From Luscinia megarhynchos (taxonomy: Eukaryota; Chordata; Aves; Passeriformes; Turdidae): DNA of 64,000 nt. The stretch lies in contig JAPFBE010000003.1 in NCBI GenBank assembly GCA_034336665.1, positions 18,501 through 82,500 on the forward strand. Reading direction: 5' to 3'. Of this stretch, positions 43,101-55,100 are shown piece by piece (the first letter of the stretch is position 1; each line of letters begins with the position of its first letter). The notes under the pieces were generated by a model, which saw only the letters and a list, made by a program, of their open reading frames with translations, ran no database searches and was not told the origin of the DNA. The position numbers and the translations under genes were made by a program.

Positions 43101-46100
43101 AGAGATCTCAAAGCCTCTTAATTTCCTTCCTACTGCCAGGTTTGAGAAGAGGTCAATATGAACTTCATGAAGATCAACAAGTCAAGTGCAAGATCCTGCA
43201 TACCTAAAATCCATTTCCACTCTTTCCAGGCTTTTTACCTTTGAAGGTTATTTCAGTTGTGCTGTGTCTCCAACGCAAAGCTGCTGCTTCAGCAGCAGGT
43301 TGCAGGCTTACAAGCTCCACTGCAACGTCATCTGGGCCTGAAGCATTACAGGTTTCGGGGAACTTCAGCCACAACATTCCCAAGCCTGCACTCGATGGGG
43401 ATGTTCGTCCTCCTACCACCAGAGCCAGAGTGTCTGAGAGACAAGACACGGTATGGTACAACCTCTCACCTGTGGAGATACAAAACGTCACGGTTCACAC
43501 AGGTGGTTTTTTTTATAATCATTTAAGTTGGAAAAGACCCTTAAAGATTATTAAGTCCAACCATTCCTCCAGCACTCTCCTGGCCAAAACTAAACCATGT
43601 CCTCAAGAGCCACTTTCACACGGCTTTTAAATCCTTCCAGGGATGTGGACTTCACCTACCCTGCGTAGCCTATGCCAGACATGGACGACCCTTTACTTAG
43701 AGACGTTTTTTTCAATAATCAACCTAAACCTCCCCTGGCACAGCTTGAAGCCATTTCCTTTTATCCTGTCCCTTGTCTCCTGGGAGAAGAGGCTGACCTC
43801 CCACCTGACTACACCCTCCTTTCAGGTAGTCATAAAGAGTGAGAAGCTTCCCCTTGAGCATCCTTTTCTTCAGGCTGAGCCCCACACACCCAGTTCCCTT
43901 GGCCACTACTACAATGAGCTTACAGAAGTGGTGGATGAGGGAAGAGAAACAGATGTCCTCTACCTGGACTTGTACAAAGCATTTCATACTGTCCCACCCA
44001 GCACCCAGTCCCCAAACTGGAGAGACATGGATTTGACAGACGGACCATTCGGTGTATTAGGAATTAGCTGGATGGTCTCACTCAAAGAGTCACAGTCACC
44101 AGCTCAATGTCCATGTGGAGACCAGTGATAAGCGCTGTTCTTCAGTCTCCACAGGTAAAAGCACCATTTAACATCTTTATTGGTGACACGGACACTGGGA
44201 CCAAGGGCACCCCCAGCACATTTGTCAATGACAAGGAGCTGTGTGGTGCAGTCATGTGCTGGAGGGAAAGGGAGCAGCATCCAGAGGGACCTGGACAGGA
44301 GAGGTGGGACTGTGTCAGCCTCATGGAGTTCAGTGGGACCAAAGGCAAGGTCCTGCACCTGGGCTGGGGCAATCCCAGCACAAAAACAGACTGGTCAGAG
44401 AACGTATCAAAAGCAGCTCTGGGGAGAAGGACTTGGTGGAGTTTGTGGACAAAAAGTTCAGTACTTTTGACACAAAAAAGTTCAGTATGTTCAGCAGTAC
44501 GTGCTTGCAGCGCAGAAAGTCAGCATGTCCCAGGCTGCATCAAAAGAGATTGTGTGGCCAGCAGGTCGACGGAGATGATTCTTACCCTATAATGCTGTTT
44601 TTCTGAGACCCTCACCTGGAGTTCTGCATCCAGCACAATAAAGACATGGAGCTGCTGGAAAAAATTCAGAGTCCACTAGCTTGATCACAGGACTGAAGCC
44701 CCTCTGTTCTGAAGATAGGCTGAGAGGGTCTGGGTTGCTCAGCCTGGAGAAGTGAAGCCTCCAGGCAGACCTTAGCACCCCTTCCAGTGCCTAAAGGGAC
44801 TCCAAGAGAGCTGGAGAGGGACTTTGGAAAAGGGCCTGCAGTGACAGGACAAGGGGGAATAGCTTCTCACAGACAGAGGGCAGGGTTAGATGGGATATCG
44901 GGGACAAATTATTCTCTGTGAAGGTCATGAGGCTCTGGCACAGGTTGCCCAGAGAAGTGGCTACCATTTGTCTGGAAATATTCCACACCATGCTGGATGG
45001 GGCTCTGATTAACCGGGTCTAGTGGAAGGTGTCCCTGCCCATGGCAGAGGGTTGGAGCTAGATGATCTTTAAGTCCCTTCCAACCCAAACCATTCCATGA
45101 TTCTATGATTCTATGACTCTAGCCCCTCAACGTCTCTCTTTCTGTTACAGGCCCAGAATTGGACATGGCACTTGAGGTGTCTCTGCAGTGCCCAGCAGAG
45201 AGGGACAATCACTGCTCCGTGCCTGTGGCCACACTAGGCTGGTACCAGCCAGGTGCCATTTGATTTCCTGTCCACCTCAGCTCATGTTCAACCAATGTCA
45301 AACAGAACCCCCAGGTCCCTTTCCAGTTTTCCAGTCACCCTGCCCCCAGCCTGGGGCGCAGCATGGGGTTGTGGTGACCAAAGGGCAGGATACAGCATCT
45401 AGCAACCAGAACCTTCAGATCTCTGGGGCTGCCAGCATCACTGTGCCATGACATCATTTCTTAACTAGACTTTCTTTCACTTTTAGCACCAAGGTATCCC
45501 CCTTGCACTTGCCATCGGTATGGGAACTCACCCCATCTTTTGTCAGGAATATTCTGTGTCACACAGACAGCTTCCCAGTAGCCTGCACGCTTGCTCAGCA
45601 CATGGAAATTTCTCATGCGGCAGTGTTGTCCATGCTCCTCCCCAAAGCCTCCCGTGGTAAGAACCATATTGGGTTTTACAAGAACAGAATGGTGACCGTA
45701 ACGTCTCAGACCAGGAATTCCTGAGAGCCTTGCACATACTGCTGCAGGGACACTCCCAGCCATCCCAACAGGACCAGCATGACGAGGAACTGTAAGCCAA
45801 AGAGAACCAAAGAACTTATGCAAACCAAGGACTACCTTTTAAGTAAGAGACTAAGCATGTCACCTTTTCAAGATGACCACTCATCTTTTCAAAAAGAAAA
45901 AATTGATAAGCAAGCTGACTTGTTTCTCTGCACACAGATAATCTGACATGCCCTAGAAATCAGGAGGTAATGGTTAAAACTACTACAGTGCCAACTGTAA
46001 TTTCTACTCTGCTCACTCAGCACCTGCAATTCTGAAACTGCTTTCACGAGGGGGATGTAAGACTGGCCAAGTGAGTGCAGTGCCCTAAACCACTGCAGCA

Positions 46101-49100
46101 AGATATGAATCACTGCAGTACCTTCAAAAGGAGCACCTCTCTGATTAAGATAACATCTGGTTACATGAACAGCAAAGAACAGCAGAAAAAGGACAAATAC
46201 CTAGAAGCTGATTTCAAAGTTTCTTGTCAGATTTTGATCCTACCTTCACAGAAGTGCTGAACTAACATTTTGAAGCATGGCAAGTAATCTGTTAATTGCA
46301 ATGGTCCTACTATAGGAGAGTATTTCCAGTTATTTGAGTTATCTTCTCTCTAAATATTATATCCCTTAGCACAAAGCAAACTTTCAGCACAGAACTCACC
46401 TACATATTGTTTTCTTTTAATCAGTTCGGAATCTCTCTCTCTATTGTGTTTTAATCAAGGACTTTACTCTTGTGTTTTAAGAGATGATGAAGTGGAGGAA
46501 GAGTAGCTTCTATTTTTTGTATGCCATAATCGGAAAAATTGTCTGTACTGATCGTTGCTTTGTACAAGACCCTGCTTTATCATTTGATGAAGTAAGAAAT
46601 TTCATCTCTTTGGGCTTAAATGTCTTTTTACAGACTGATCTTTTAAAGACAGAGGAGTTTTTTCATGTTACAAAATATACTTACCATGATCTCTTTGGAA
46701 GATTTAGTATTTGCAGTCTCTTGAACTGGGACCCAAGTCTATCTGAGAGGATAACTGGGGGCATTTATTGATATTAGAGACATATCTTTTGCATTCCCAG
46801 TAAAAGATATCTAATCATGGAAAATTTAATAGATTTTGAAGGCTTTTGCTGTATTTTTTTAATAGAACAGAGACAGCAGCAGGAAGACCCTAATCCTGTC
46901 TCTAATGAATCAAATGTCTTCAATGTAATAAAGTCCGTTAAGCAAATATTAGATTTTTTTTCTTAACTTAAGGATAGATACTACGCCTTTAGGAGCCTTC
47001 AAGGATTTAACTTAAAGACAAGTGACAATCATGAAGTACATTAAATCACACATTCATTTAGCTTCAATTTCACAACATCTTCAAATTTAATTGAGACACA
47101 ACACATGGATTCAGTGGCCTTGCTTGCCTCAGGAATGCCATCCTGCCCTATCCTTTTTCAGTTGCTTTTCTTGCTCCCTAGAACACAGATATCAACTTTT
47201 TCTTGAAGCTACAACTACTTGTGGTTCTATACTGTGAACATTAGTGATATAAAACAGTGGAAAAATAACCTTCTGCTTTCTACCCTGAAAAAGGAAGCAA
47301 GCAGTCAAAACCAGGAATTTCTTGGACTGCTACTGCCACCAAATCCTTTTTATCTTGGAAACACAATCTTGGTCTTGGCTTTTCCCCAGCTGTACCACTT
47401 TTCTCCCATCTAAAATAAGTGACATACAGATTTAAAAGCATTTCAGAAACAGAAATACAACAGGTACAATTGCACCCACAAGGGATAACAAAGCAAAGCA
47501 CAGCTTCATGCCGGGCTCCTGAGTGGTCTGCTGGACAGGGCAGTAAAGAAAACAGAACAACTTTTTGGGAGCTGAAAGGAGAGAATGGTTCAGAGAGTCG
47601 TATGTAGAGGCAACCAGGAATAAATTTGAAAGGGAGATCCCAAAAACAGGAGGAGGAGCACGGTAGGCTGGCATTGCAGCCATGCACTGGAAGGGCTCAT
47701 GCATGAACAAATTACAAGCTCTCAGACTGAGAGGTTTATTGAAAGAACAGAAGTGATTAGAACCAGCAGCATTAGGCCACAGCCCTGCCCTTGGTTTAGA
47801 CAGCAGCACTATTGTGGAGGAGTGTGGAGGAGCATCCTATCTGCCCCTTCCAGCATTCCAATGTCTCCTAAAACCTTCCAGAGATGCTTACATGAGATAA
47901 AAGAATACTGTGAACACTACTTGGTGTCTACCTGTCACGCTGGGTAACAATGGAGTCCAGGAAGGTTCCATCCCCTTCGATGCAGCCAACACAAAGTAAT
48001 GAGAACATTTCAGATGCCATTCCTGTAGAAAGCCCAAAGTAAAAAACAAATAAATAAACAAACAAACCAAGAGAGGAAGAACCAAACAAAAAACAATCCC
48101 CTTCAAAATCTTAGAGCAAACAGTAGTAAGGACCTCAGAACAGCAAGAGTGACCAAATCAAATACCAACCCAGCCTAGAATTGTTTCATCAATGGTTAAA
48201 ATCAGAGGGGTAAAGCTGAATCAGAGAAAGAACTCCTGGGTAAACGCCTCTCTCACTCCAACTTTTAAAAACTTACAGCCCAGAGATCTTCTAAGAGAGA
48301 AGCTGTGTCTTTGTACTGAACAATACCTGAATGATTTTTCATCCATGAAATTACCCAGTTGCTCTTTGAACTCGCATAAACTCTTAACGTGGCCAACATG
48401 CATCCCATAGCTTAACTGTATGTTGACTGGGAAAGTTTGTTTTTTTGGAAAAGAGAAACTTTATGTTTCTCAGTTCTTATCATAAAAAGGAGTGAGGTCT
48501 TTACACTAGAGAGATTAAGGTTTCCTAAAGTTCATGGAACATAAGTGATCCCAAAGAAATCACAAATGTTAAAAGGTGCAAGATGGTCTGTGCTGGACAA
48601 TAACACATACTTTTCAGTCTGGCCTTGGAAACATTCTGAGGCAGAAGCATAAGCAAAAGGAATGTACAGGAAGCCAGTGGCAATGAGAGTTCACTCTGGC
48701 GTTTATAAGACATTAGGGCATCAAGTGTGTTCATTCCCACGTGGTGGGATATATTCAGCCAACTACGTGACTAGCAAGCATAACCATGAATTTAAAAGGC
48801 ACAAGAACTCATGTTATCAGCTTTATTGCCCCAACCCATATTAGAAGTAAAAAGCATCTTTTGAAAAGTGACATCCAGAAATTAACATAAATGGTGAAAA
48901 TGGAAGAATCCACTATTAGTCCCTAAGTAAATTATTCTAAAAATAGTCTGCCTCTACACTGGGTGTCTATTTTATATTTCTTACCTAATTTGACTAAGCT
49001 TGTTTACAATAACACCTGGCTCTTACTTAATCTTTCTCCCAAAGGTTAATTGTAGAGTTCTCTGTTATCACATCGTTCACCCCTGTGCACATTTCCAGCT

Positions 49101-52100
49101 TGGACTCGTGCACATTCCTTCCTCTGTAAGGAAAGCAATACCAAGTCTTTACCTTCCCACTTTATAAGCAATGGCCTCGACCTACGATTCTGGCAGACAT
49201 TCCTAAACCACTTAGCAAATCTGCCACCACTTTCAGTCACCGCTTTTACATTCATATAGCCGAGCAGGTCCTACCATGGTGGCAAAATAAATTCAAGCAC
49301 ATTCAATTGTCTTCATACTACAGTCATTAGATTTTTCAAATTATAAACAGAGAACTATAAAATCAAAAGGGAAACTTCTAGTAACTATTCCACAGCATAT
49401 TTACCTCAATGTTACTCGCTATCTTGCACTTATCTCCACTTCTAGACTTCATATAGTCAGAAACTTTGCCAGCAGTTAACAAAAATGACAAAGAACAGTC
49501 ATAGCTGAATTTCAATCATTAATACACAAATGGGCTGTACAAAGTCAGACCAAAAAATATCCAAAATTAGAAACCTGTATCCAACAATGACATAATAGTC
49601 TGTCAAAATGGAAGAGAGCAGGACAAGTGCATCTACTTTCCCCAGGAATGCTCTCAAACGGCTACAGTCAAGAACAGCACATCAAGTGTATATTTATGTA
49701 TCCAGTCATCCTTAATGGATTTCTCTTTCATTAAAGCAATCGTCCCTTGAATACATGCCAACTTTTAGCATGTACAACTTTTTTGACACTACCAGGTAAT
49801 TTGCTATGGCAAGCCTGTCTCCTTGAGAGACTGCTCGCAAGAAGGAACTAACATGCGGCTTTTCTAAAATCAAGGAGAGCCTTCTTCTCATGCTGCTTCC
49901 CCAGGAGCTCCTCATGGCCTCTCTGTTAACTAAGCTAATCCAGGGTCCCTTCTGCCTCCATGAACATCTGTGCCTCAGCAGCGCTGTACAGAATTGCAAC
50001 CATAAGAAATTGCAAATACCTTATGGTATCAAAGCCAGGTTCCCGATCTTCAGAATAAAGGAGGGTTACCTCGTACTCATCAAAAGGCTCCAGAGTCTGC
50101 ACTCTTTGCTGCTCATCTTCTGGAATACAACAGGTGAAAAACTCATTCATATCCATGACACTGCACTCAGTCCAGCCCTAAAAGACAAATCCCTCAAAGT
50201 TATCACCTCTGGAAGGACAGAAATTCACTTCGTTGTTAATTTCATTGTTGTTATTGTTTTGTTTGTCTTGTTAGATATACTAGTAAAGAACTGTTACTCC
50301 TATCTCCATATCTTTGCCTGAGAGCCCCTTAATTTCAAAATTATACTAATTCAGAGGGAGGGATTTACTTTCTCTATTTCAAGGGAAGGCCCTGCTTTCC
50401 CTAGCACACACCTGTATTTTCAAACCGGGACACTCATTTCCCACAGGAAAACAAAGACCCTAAATTAAACACTGGCATGAGCCACTAAGACTGTCTAGCT
50501 AAAGCAAGAGCATCCAAATAACTGGTGAAAACAGATTTCTCATCTGTAAAGTTCTTAAGAACTTAATTTATTACTTCAAAAGTCTCAGAGGAACCCATTA
50601 ATCCCATATGAGACAGTAGGCTGCAACCCAGCTGGAAGCACCTTCTAATGATGAGTCATACTACCAGAGAAAGCAGTACCTCAGCCCCAGCCCTGTTTGC
50701 TTCAACCAATAACTGACCAAGCACTTCATGTTCCAATCTTCCCCAGATAAATCATGCTTCATGCATGGCCTAGAGCTGCAGGTGCTCACCTTCCCCAGAA
50801 AGCGCCTCTGCTGAGCCTCACAGTCAGGGTACTGTGCCAGTGAGTGCAGGGCAGTGTTCAGCTGCCTGAAATGCTGCTGCATGACATGTCCAAAGGGGTC
50901 CTCTGGGTGCACCTGCTCATACACCAGGAAGCATGCCTGAGGAAAATGCTCTGCTGCCCACTGAATCAAGGCATCTGACCTGTTGGGAGATGGTCCGTTA
51001 GAAATGAAACTGAGGGCCCACTCTCATATGACAGATGCAGTGTACCTTCCTGCAACATCATAAAGCTGCTATTAAGGCATCCTGACAAGTGGCAATACAC
51101 TGACAGTGCTGTGCTGAACATCTCGCCATCTACACAGACAATTCAGGGAATGAGAAAAACAAAAACCTCAAAACTGCTCATTTGAGATTTTTCTTTTTTT
51201 TCCTTCCTTTTAGGACATTACGTGGACATCAATTACACCATCAGAATTACAATGCAGGGAGATATTTGGGACAAGTACAGAATTCCCGAGGCTTTCGTTT
51301 CAAGACAACGGGTCTCTGAACCCAAGGGGATGTACTCAGAAAGAAGTTTGCTGTTTTCCCTTTTCTACTGGGTAAGAGAGGGGTACCCGGCTGACCTGGT
51401 GTTCTCCATGTAGGTGAGCACCACCTCTGCAATGAAGAGGGTGGGGATTTCATTGTTCAGTCCTGCTTCCTCCAGGGCTCTTTGCAGCTCAGACAGCTCT
51501 GATAAATCCACTCCCAGTAATTTATAATTCTCTCCAGATACGGTAATGGCTCCTGGGAGACAAAAATGATACAACCTCACTATGGTGCTGCTGCAATATT
51601 GAGACCAAAAGAGATAAACACGAAGATCAAACCCATGGGCAATCACTCACAAGGCTATGTCCATCAACTCTATTTCTCTGGAACACGTACAAAAAAATCC
51701 TCATCACTACATGACCCATGAACGGATAGTGCCATGTGATCCATCAACTGCAGGTCTAGAACTCCCTCAGTCCTAATGCAAATTTCACCTATAGATTTCC
51801 CATAGAATCATTACACTTACTATAACAACAAAACTTTATTGTATTTATGAGAATTTTTTAGGACAATTGTAATTCAAAATCAAACCTGAAAGTCTCTCAT
51901 TTATACACCTTTCACTTTAGGCTATGAAAGCACCATTTCTTTGATAGAATTTCAATTATTTCCCTCACAATCAGAAAACCATCCTAAGGTTTCCTAGGCT
52001 TAATTGATTTGTTTGTTAAACAGATTTAATTTCTGTCAAATGGCACTGAGTCCTGAAACTGTACATGCTAGCTCTTGGCAAACACCAGGACCTGACTCAC

Positions 52101-55100
52101 AGACCACCATCCTCAGAAATAAGTTTCCAGTTTATGATCTGCAAGCATTATCATATCTCTGCACCCCATCAGAATATGTTAAATTAAGGCCTGTTGACCT
52201 TTTCAGGCAAAACCACAACATTAACAAAGCAAACTGTAAAGAACCTTTGGAAATCACCTACTCTGTCTCTGCAATCCAACAACAGTATCTATCCTGAGGA
52301 CAGTCAACCTACACTGTTCTCAAAAGGCATACACTTCTGGATGCAAAATGGCCTTTTTCAGAAGTCCATCAGAGTGTTCTGCTCTAATTTCTTCTAACTT
52401 GTGCATCCATCCTTTGCTGACCTCTGGACACAGATAATAGGGTATTTCCAGCTAAGTAATTTCCAGTTTTCTTTAAGTACCTGAAGATTCTTGGTATGGA
52501 CAGAGTTCCTTGCAACAGGACTCTCCCAATATTAAAAATGTGAATGGATTCAGGAAAAAAATTAACAAACTCATGAAAGAGCTACTCACCAAGACCTGGG
52601 AGTTAGAAACTCACACTCTATAGCTGTCTTCCATCTGTATTTAAATTGATTAACACCATCTAAATGCAGCAACTTACATATGTCCATACTGCATTTTATT
52701 ACATGTTTTTCAGACCATTCATATACTTTGTCAAACTCCTACTCTCATTCATCTTATTGCAAGCCCCCATGTTTCCTGCAGGTTGATTTTCTATAGCGTA
52801 TCATCTAGAGCATTACTGGAGGAAAACAGATGCAGGAGAGACCTCTAGTGATCTACATACTTTACATTCCTCCTTTTGTCCCTTAGCACTTAGCTGGCCC
52901 AATATTCTGCAGTAGTTTCACATGGCTCATTTTCTCCTGCCTTGGAGGGCAAAAAAAACCAGTCAGGAGACATAGCAACTAATGTTTTATTACAGTCAAG
53001 GCACTTAAGAGTCAAATCTTCTCTCTTACCCATTAAATCCATCAATCATTGTATCATTTAGGGCAAAAGGGACATTTAAAAGTCATCTTCTCCAAATACT
53101 TCCTCATGGCAATTATCTGTGTCATATTTCCCAAAGCTTTGTCCAGTCAAGCTCTATCTCCAAGGCTGCAGATCCCATTACCTTTCTGGCCAATCTGTTC
53201 CCATTTTTACTTCTCACATGGTGCAATCTCCCCCCAACATTTTCATTATACATCAATGGAATTTCCCTTTTTTTGCAACTTTCAACCTTTGTCCCTTGGC
53301 TATTTGCTTTATGCCTCCAAGAAAAGTGTGGCTCTGTCTTTTCTAACCTCTCACAATAGGTAAGCTGAAGAGTGGTGTAAGACCCACCTCCCTCCCAAAC
53401 TCCTCCCCATGGCTGAACAAATCCAGTTCTCTCTGCCTCCCCTCCTACATCACCTGCTCCATCACTTCGTCATCCCCATCACCTCCCACTGGACACGCTA
53501 CATTTTGCCACTGTTTTTGGATCAATATGTTCCAAGCTAGACACACATTTTCATAAATTGCAACAGAAAAAAAACTGACCTTGCTTTGATATTATCAGCT
53601 CCTGACAAATCCATCCTGGCTTCTTGTTATCTCCCAATGCTTACAAATGTTTTGTTTCAACCTTTTTCATAAAATGAACATTCTTTTAATTTAAAATTTC
53701 ATAGTTCCCCTACTATAATCTCTCACTTTCTTGAAGCCTGAAGCTATGCTTACTTCTTCTAAACATTTTGTACAAAAAAGTCTTTCATGAATGCCATACC
53801 TAATTCTTCCCCTCCAGTGTCTCCCACCAGTGCTGACAATTCCTTCATTCCTTTGATCAGAGTAGCTTTTTGGCATGCCACATTTGGGAAATCTACCTCA
53901 TATACCACAGTGTGATGCAGAAGGCCCATATCCTTCAAACGGAAGTATAAAGAATCAAAGCCAGCACCTAAAGACAGGATCTGCAGAGAAAAGTATCAGA
54001 AAAAGTTATACTCAACTCCAGCAGCATTTGAGCATCTAGGTGTGAAAAACATTCAATATCATCTGTAGAGTGACAAAATCAGACAACCTACTGCAAGAGG
54101 CAGAAGAATTTTGTGTGGATATTGCCCCCTCCCAGATACTTCTGCCAAAGTGACACACGGACAGCCACAGTACTGCCAGTCAGATTTCTGTGCCCTGCTG
54201 GGAATGGATCCCAACAGATGCAATAATGAGTTACTGCCCACATGCCATAAAGACTTTACACACATTTAGTGAGAGACACCAGGAGCCCCAGGGAAAATAT
54301 ACCTGTGTCCTGTACAGGCTTTGTGTCTTCAGCAGGAAGTCCTGAACACAGTGATCTACAGCACGGGCACGGATGTAATAACCCCTGTAGGAGCAAATTC
54401 AGTTGTGATCACTGTCCAGGAAATCAATTTCTCCAGCACTGGCAACTTCAATTTAAAAAAAAAATAAAGATTTTTTTCACTAAGCTTCTACCCAATAATT
54501 CCCTGTTTACAGACTTGCACTGGGAGATGATTTTGTCATCTCTAGAGCTTGCTAATAAATACAGATCTCCTGCAATCAGTGTGCGTATTAACCATCAAGA
54601 CAATGAATAAAACACAGAGAAAACATGCAGCTATCCCAGCTGGACCTGTCATGTTTTGCATAAGTAAATATCTGCTGAATGAAAATGTATGAATCCAGAC
54701 AGTGAGGATGCTCCCTGGCAATGCAGATGTCTGATACCCGACTTCCTGCCCCAAACCATATGCCATAACAACAAAATGAATAAATGTGTCCTTATGCAGT
54801 GAGAAGGGAACAAAAAAGGGAGGAAAAGCAAAGTCGGGAGAGGAATTCTGTTCTCTGTTTGTTTAATACATGGAACTAAGTCAGACTAACTCATGGAAAG
54901 CATTTACCATTTCCCTAGTCTGGCATGGACTGATGCCTCTTGTTTCTTGGCACTCTCTTTCAGTTAGTTTCATCCTATACCTACCTGGCTATATCCCAGC
55001 TCTTATGACCCCTTTAACAAGCAGGTTACCATCTTCACGCACCACAGGGACCACATAGTCTAAGATATCCCAAAATTGTTCATAAATGCAATACAGAACC

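Noticed and set aside
46484..46771. 95-codon plus-strand frame inside LCMT2 intron 7
   Set aside because: No promoter, splice sites or domain; AT-rich chance frame.
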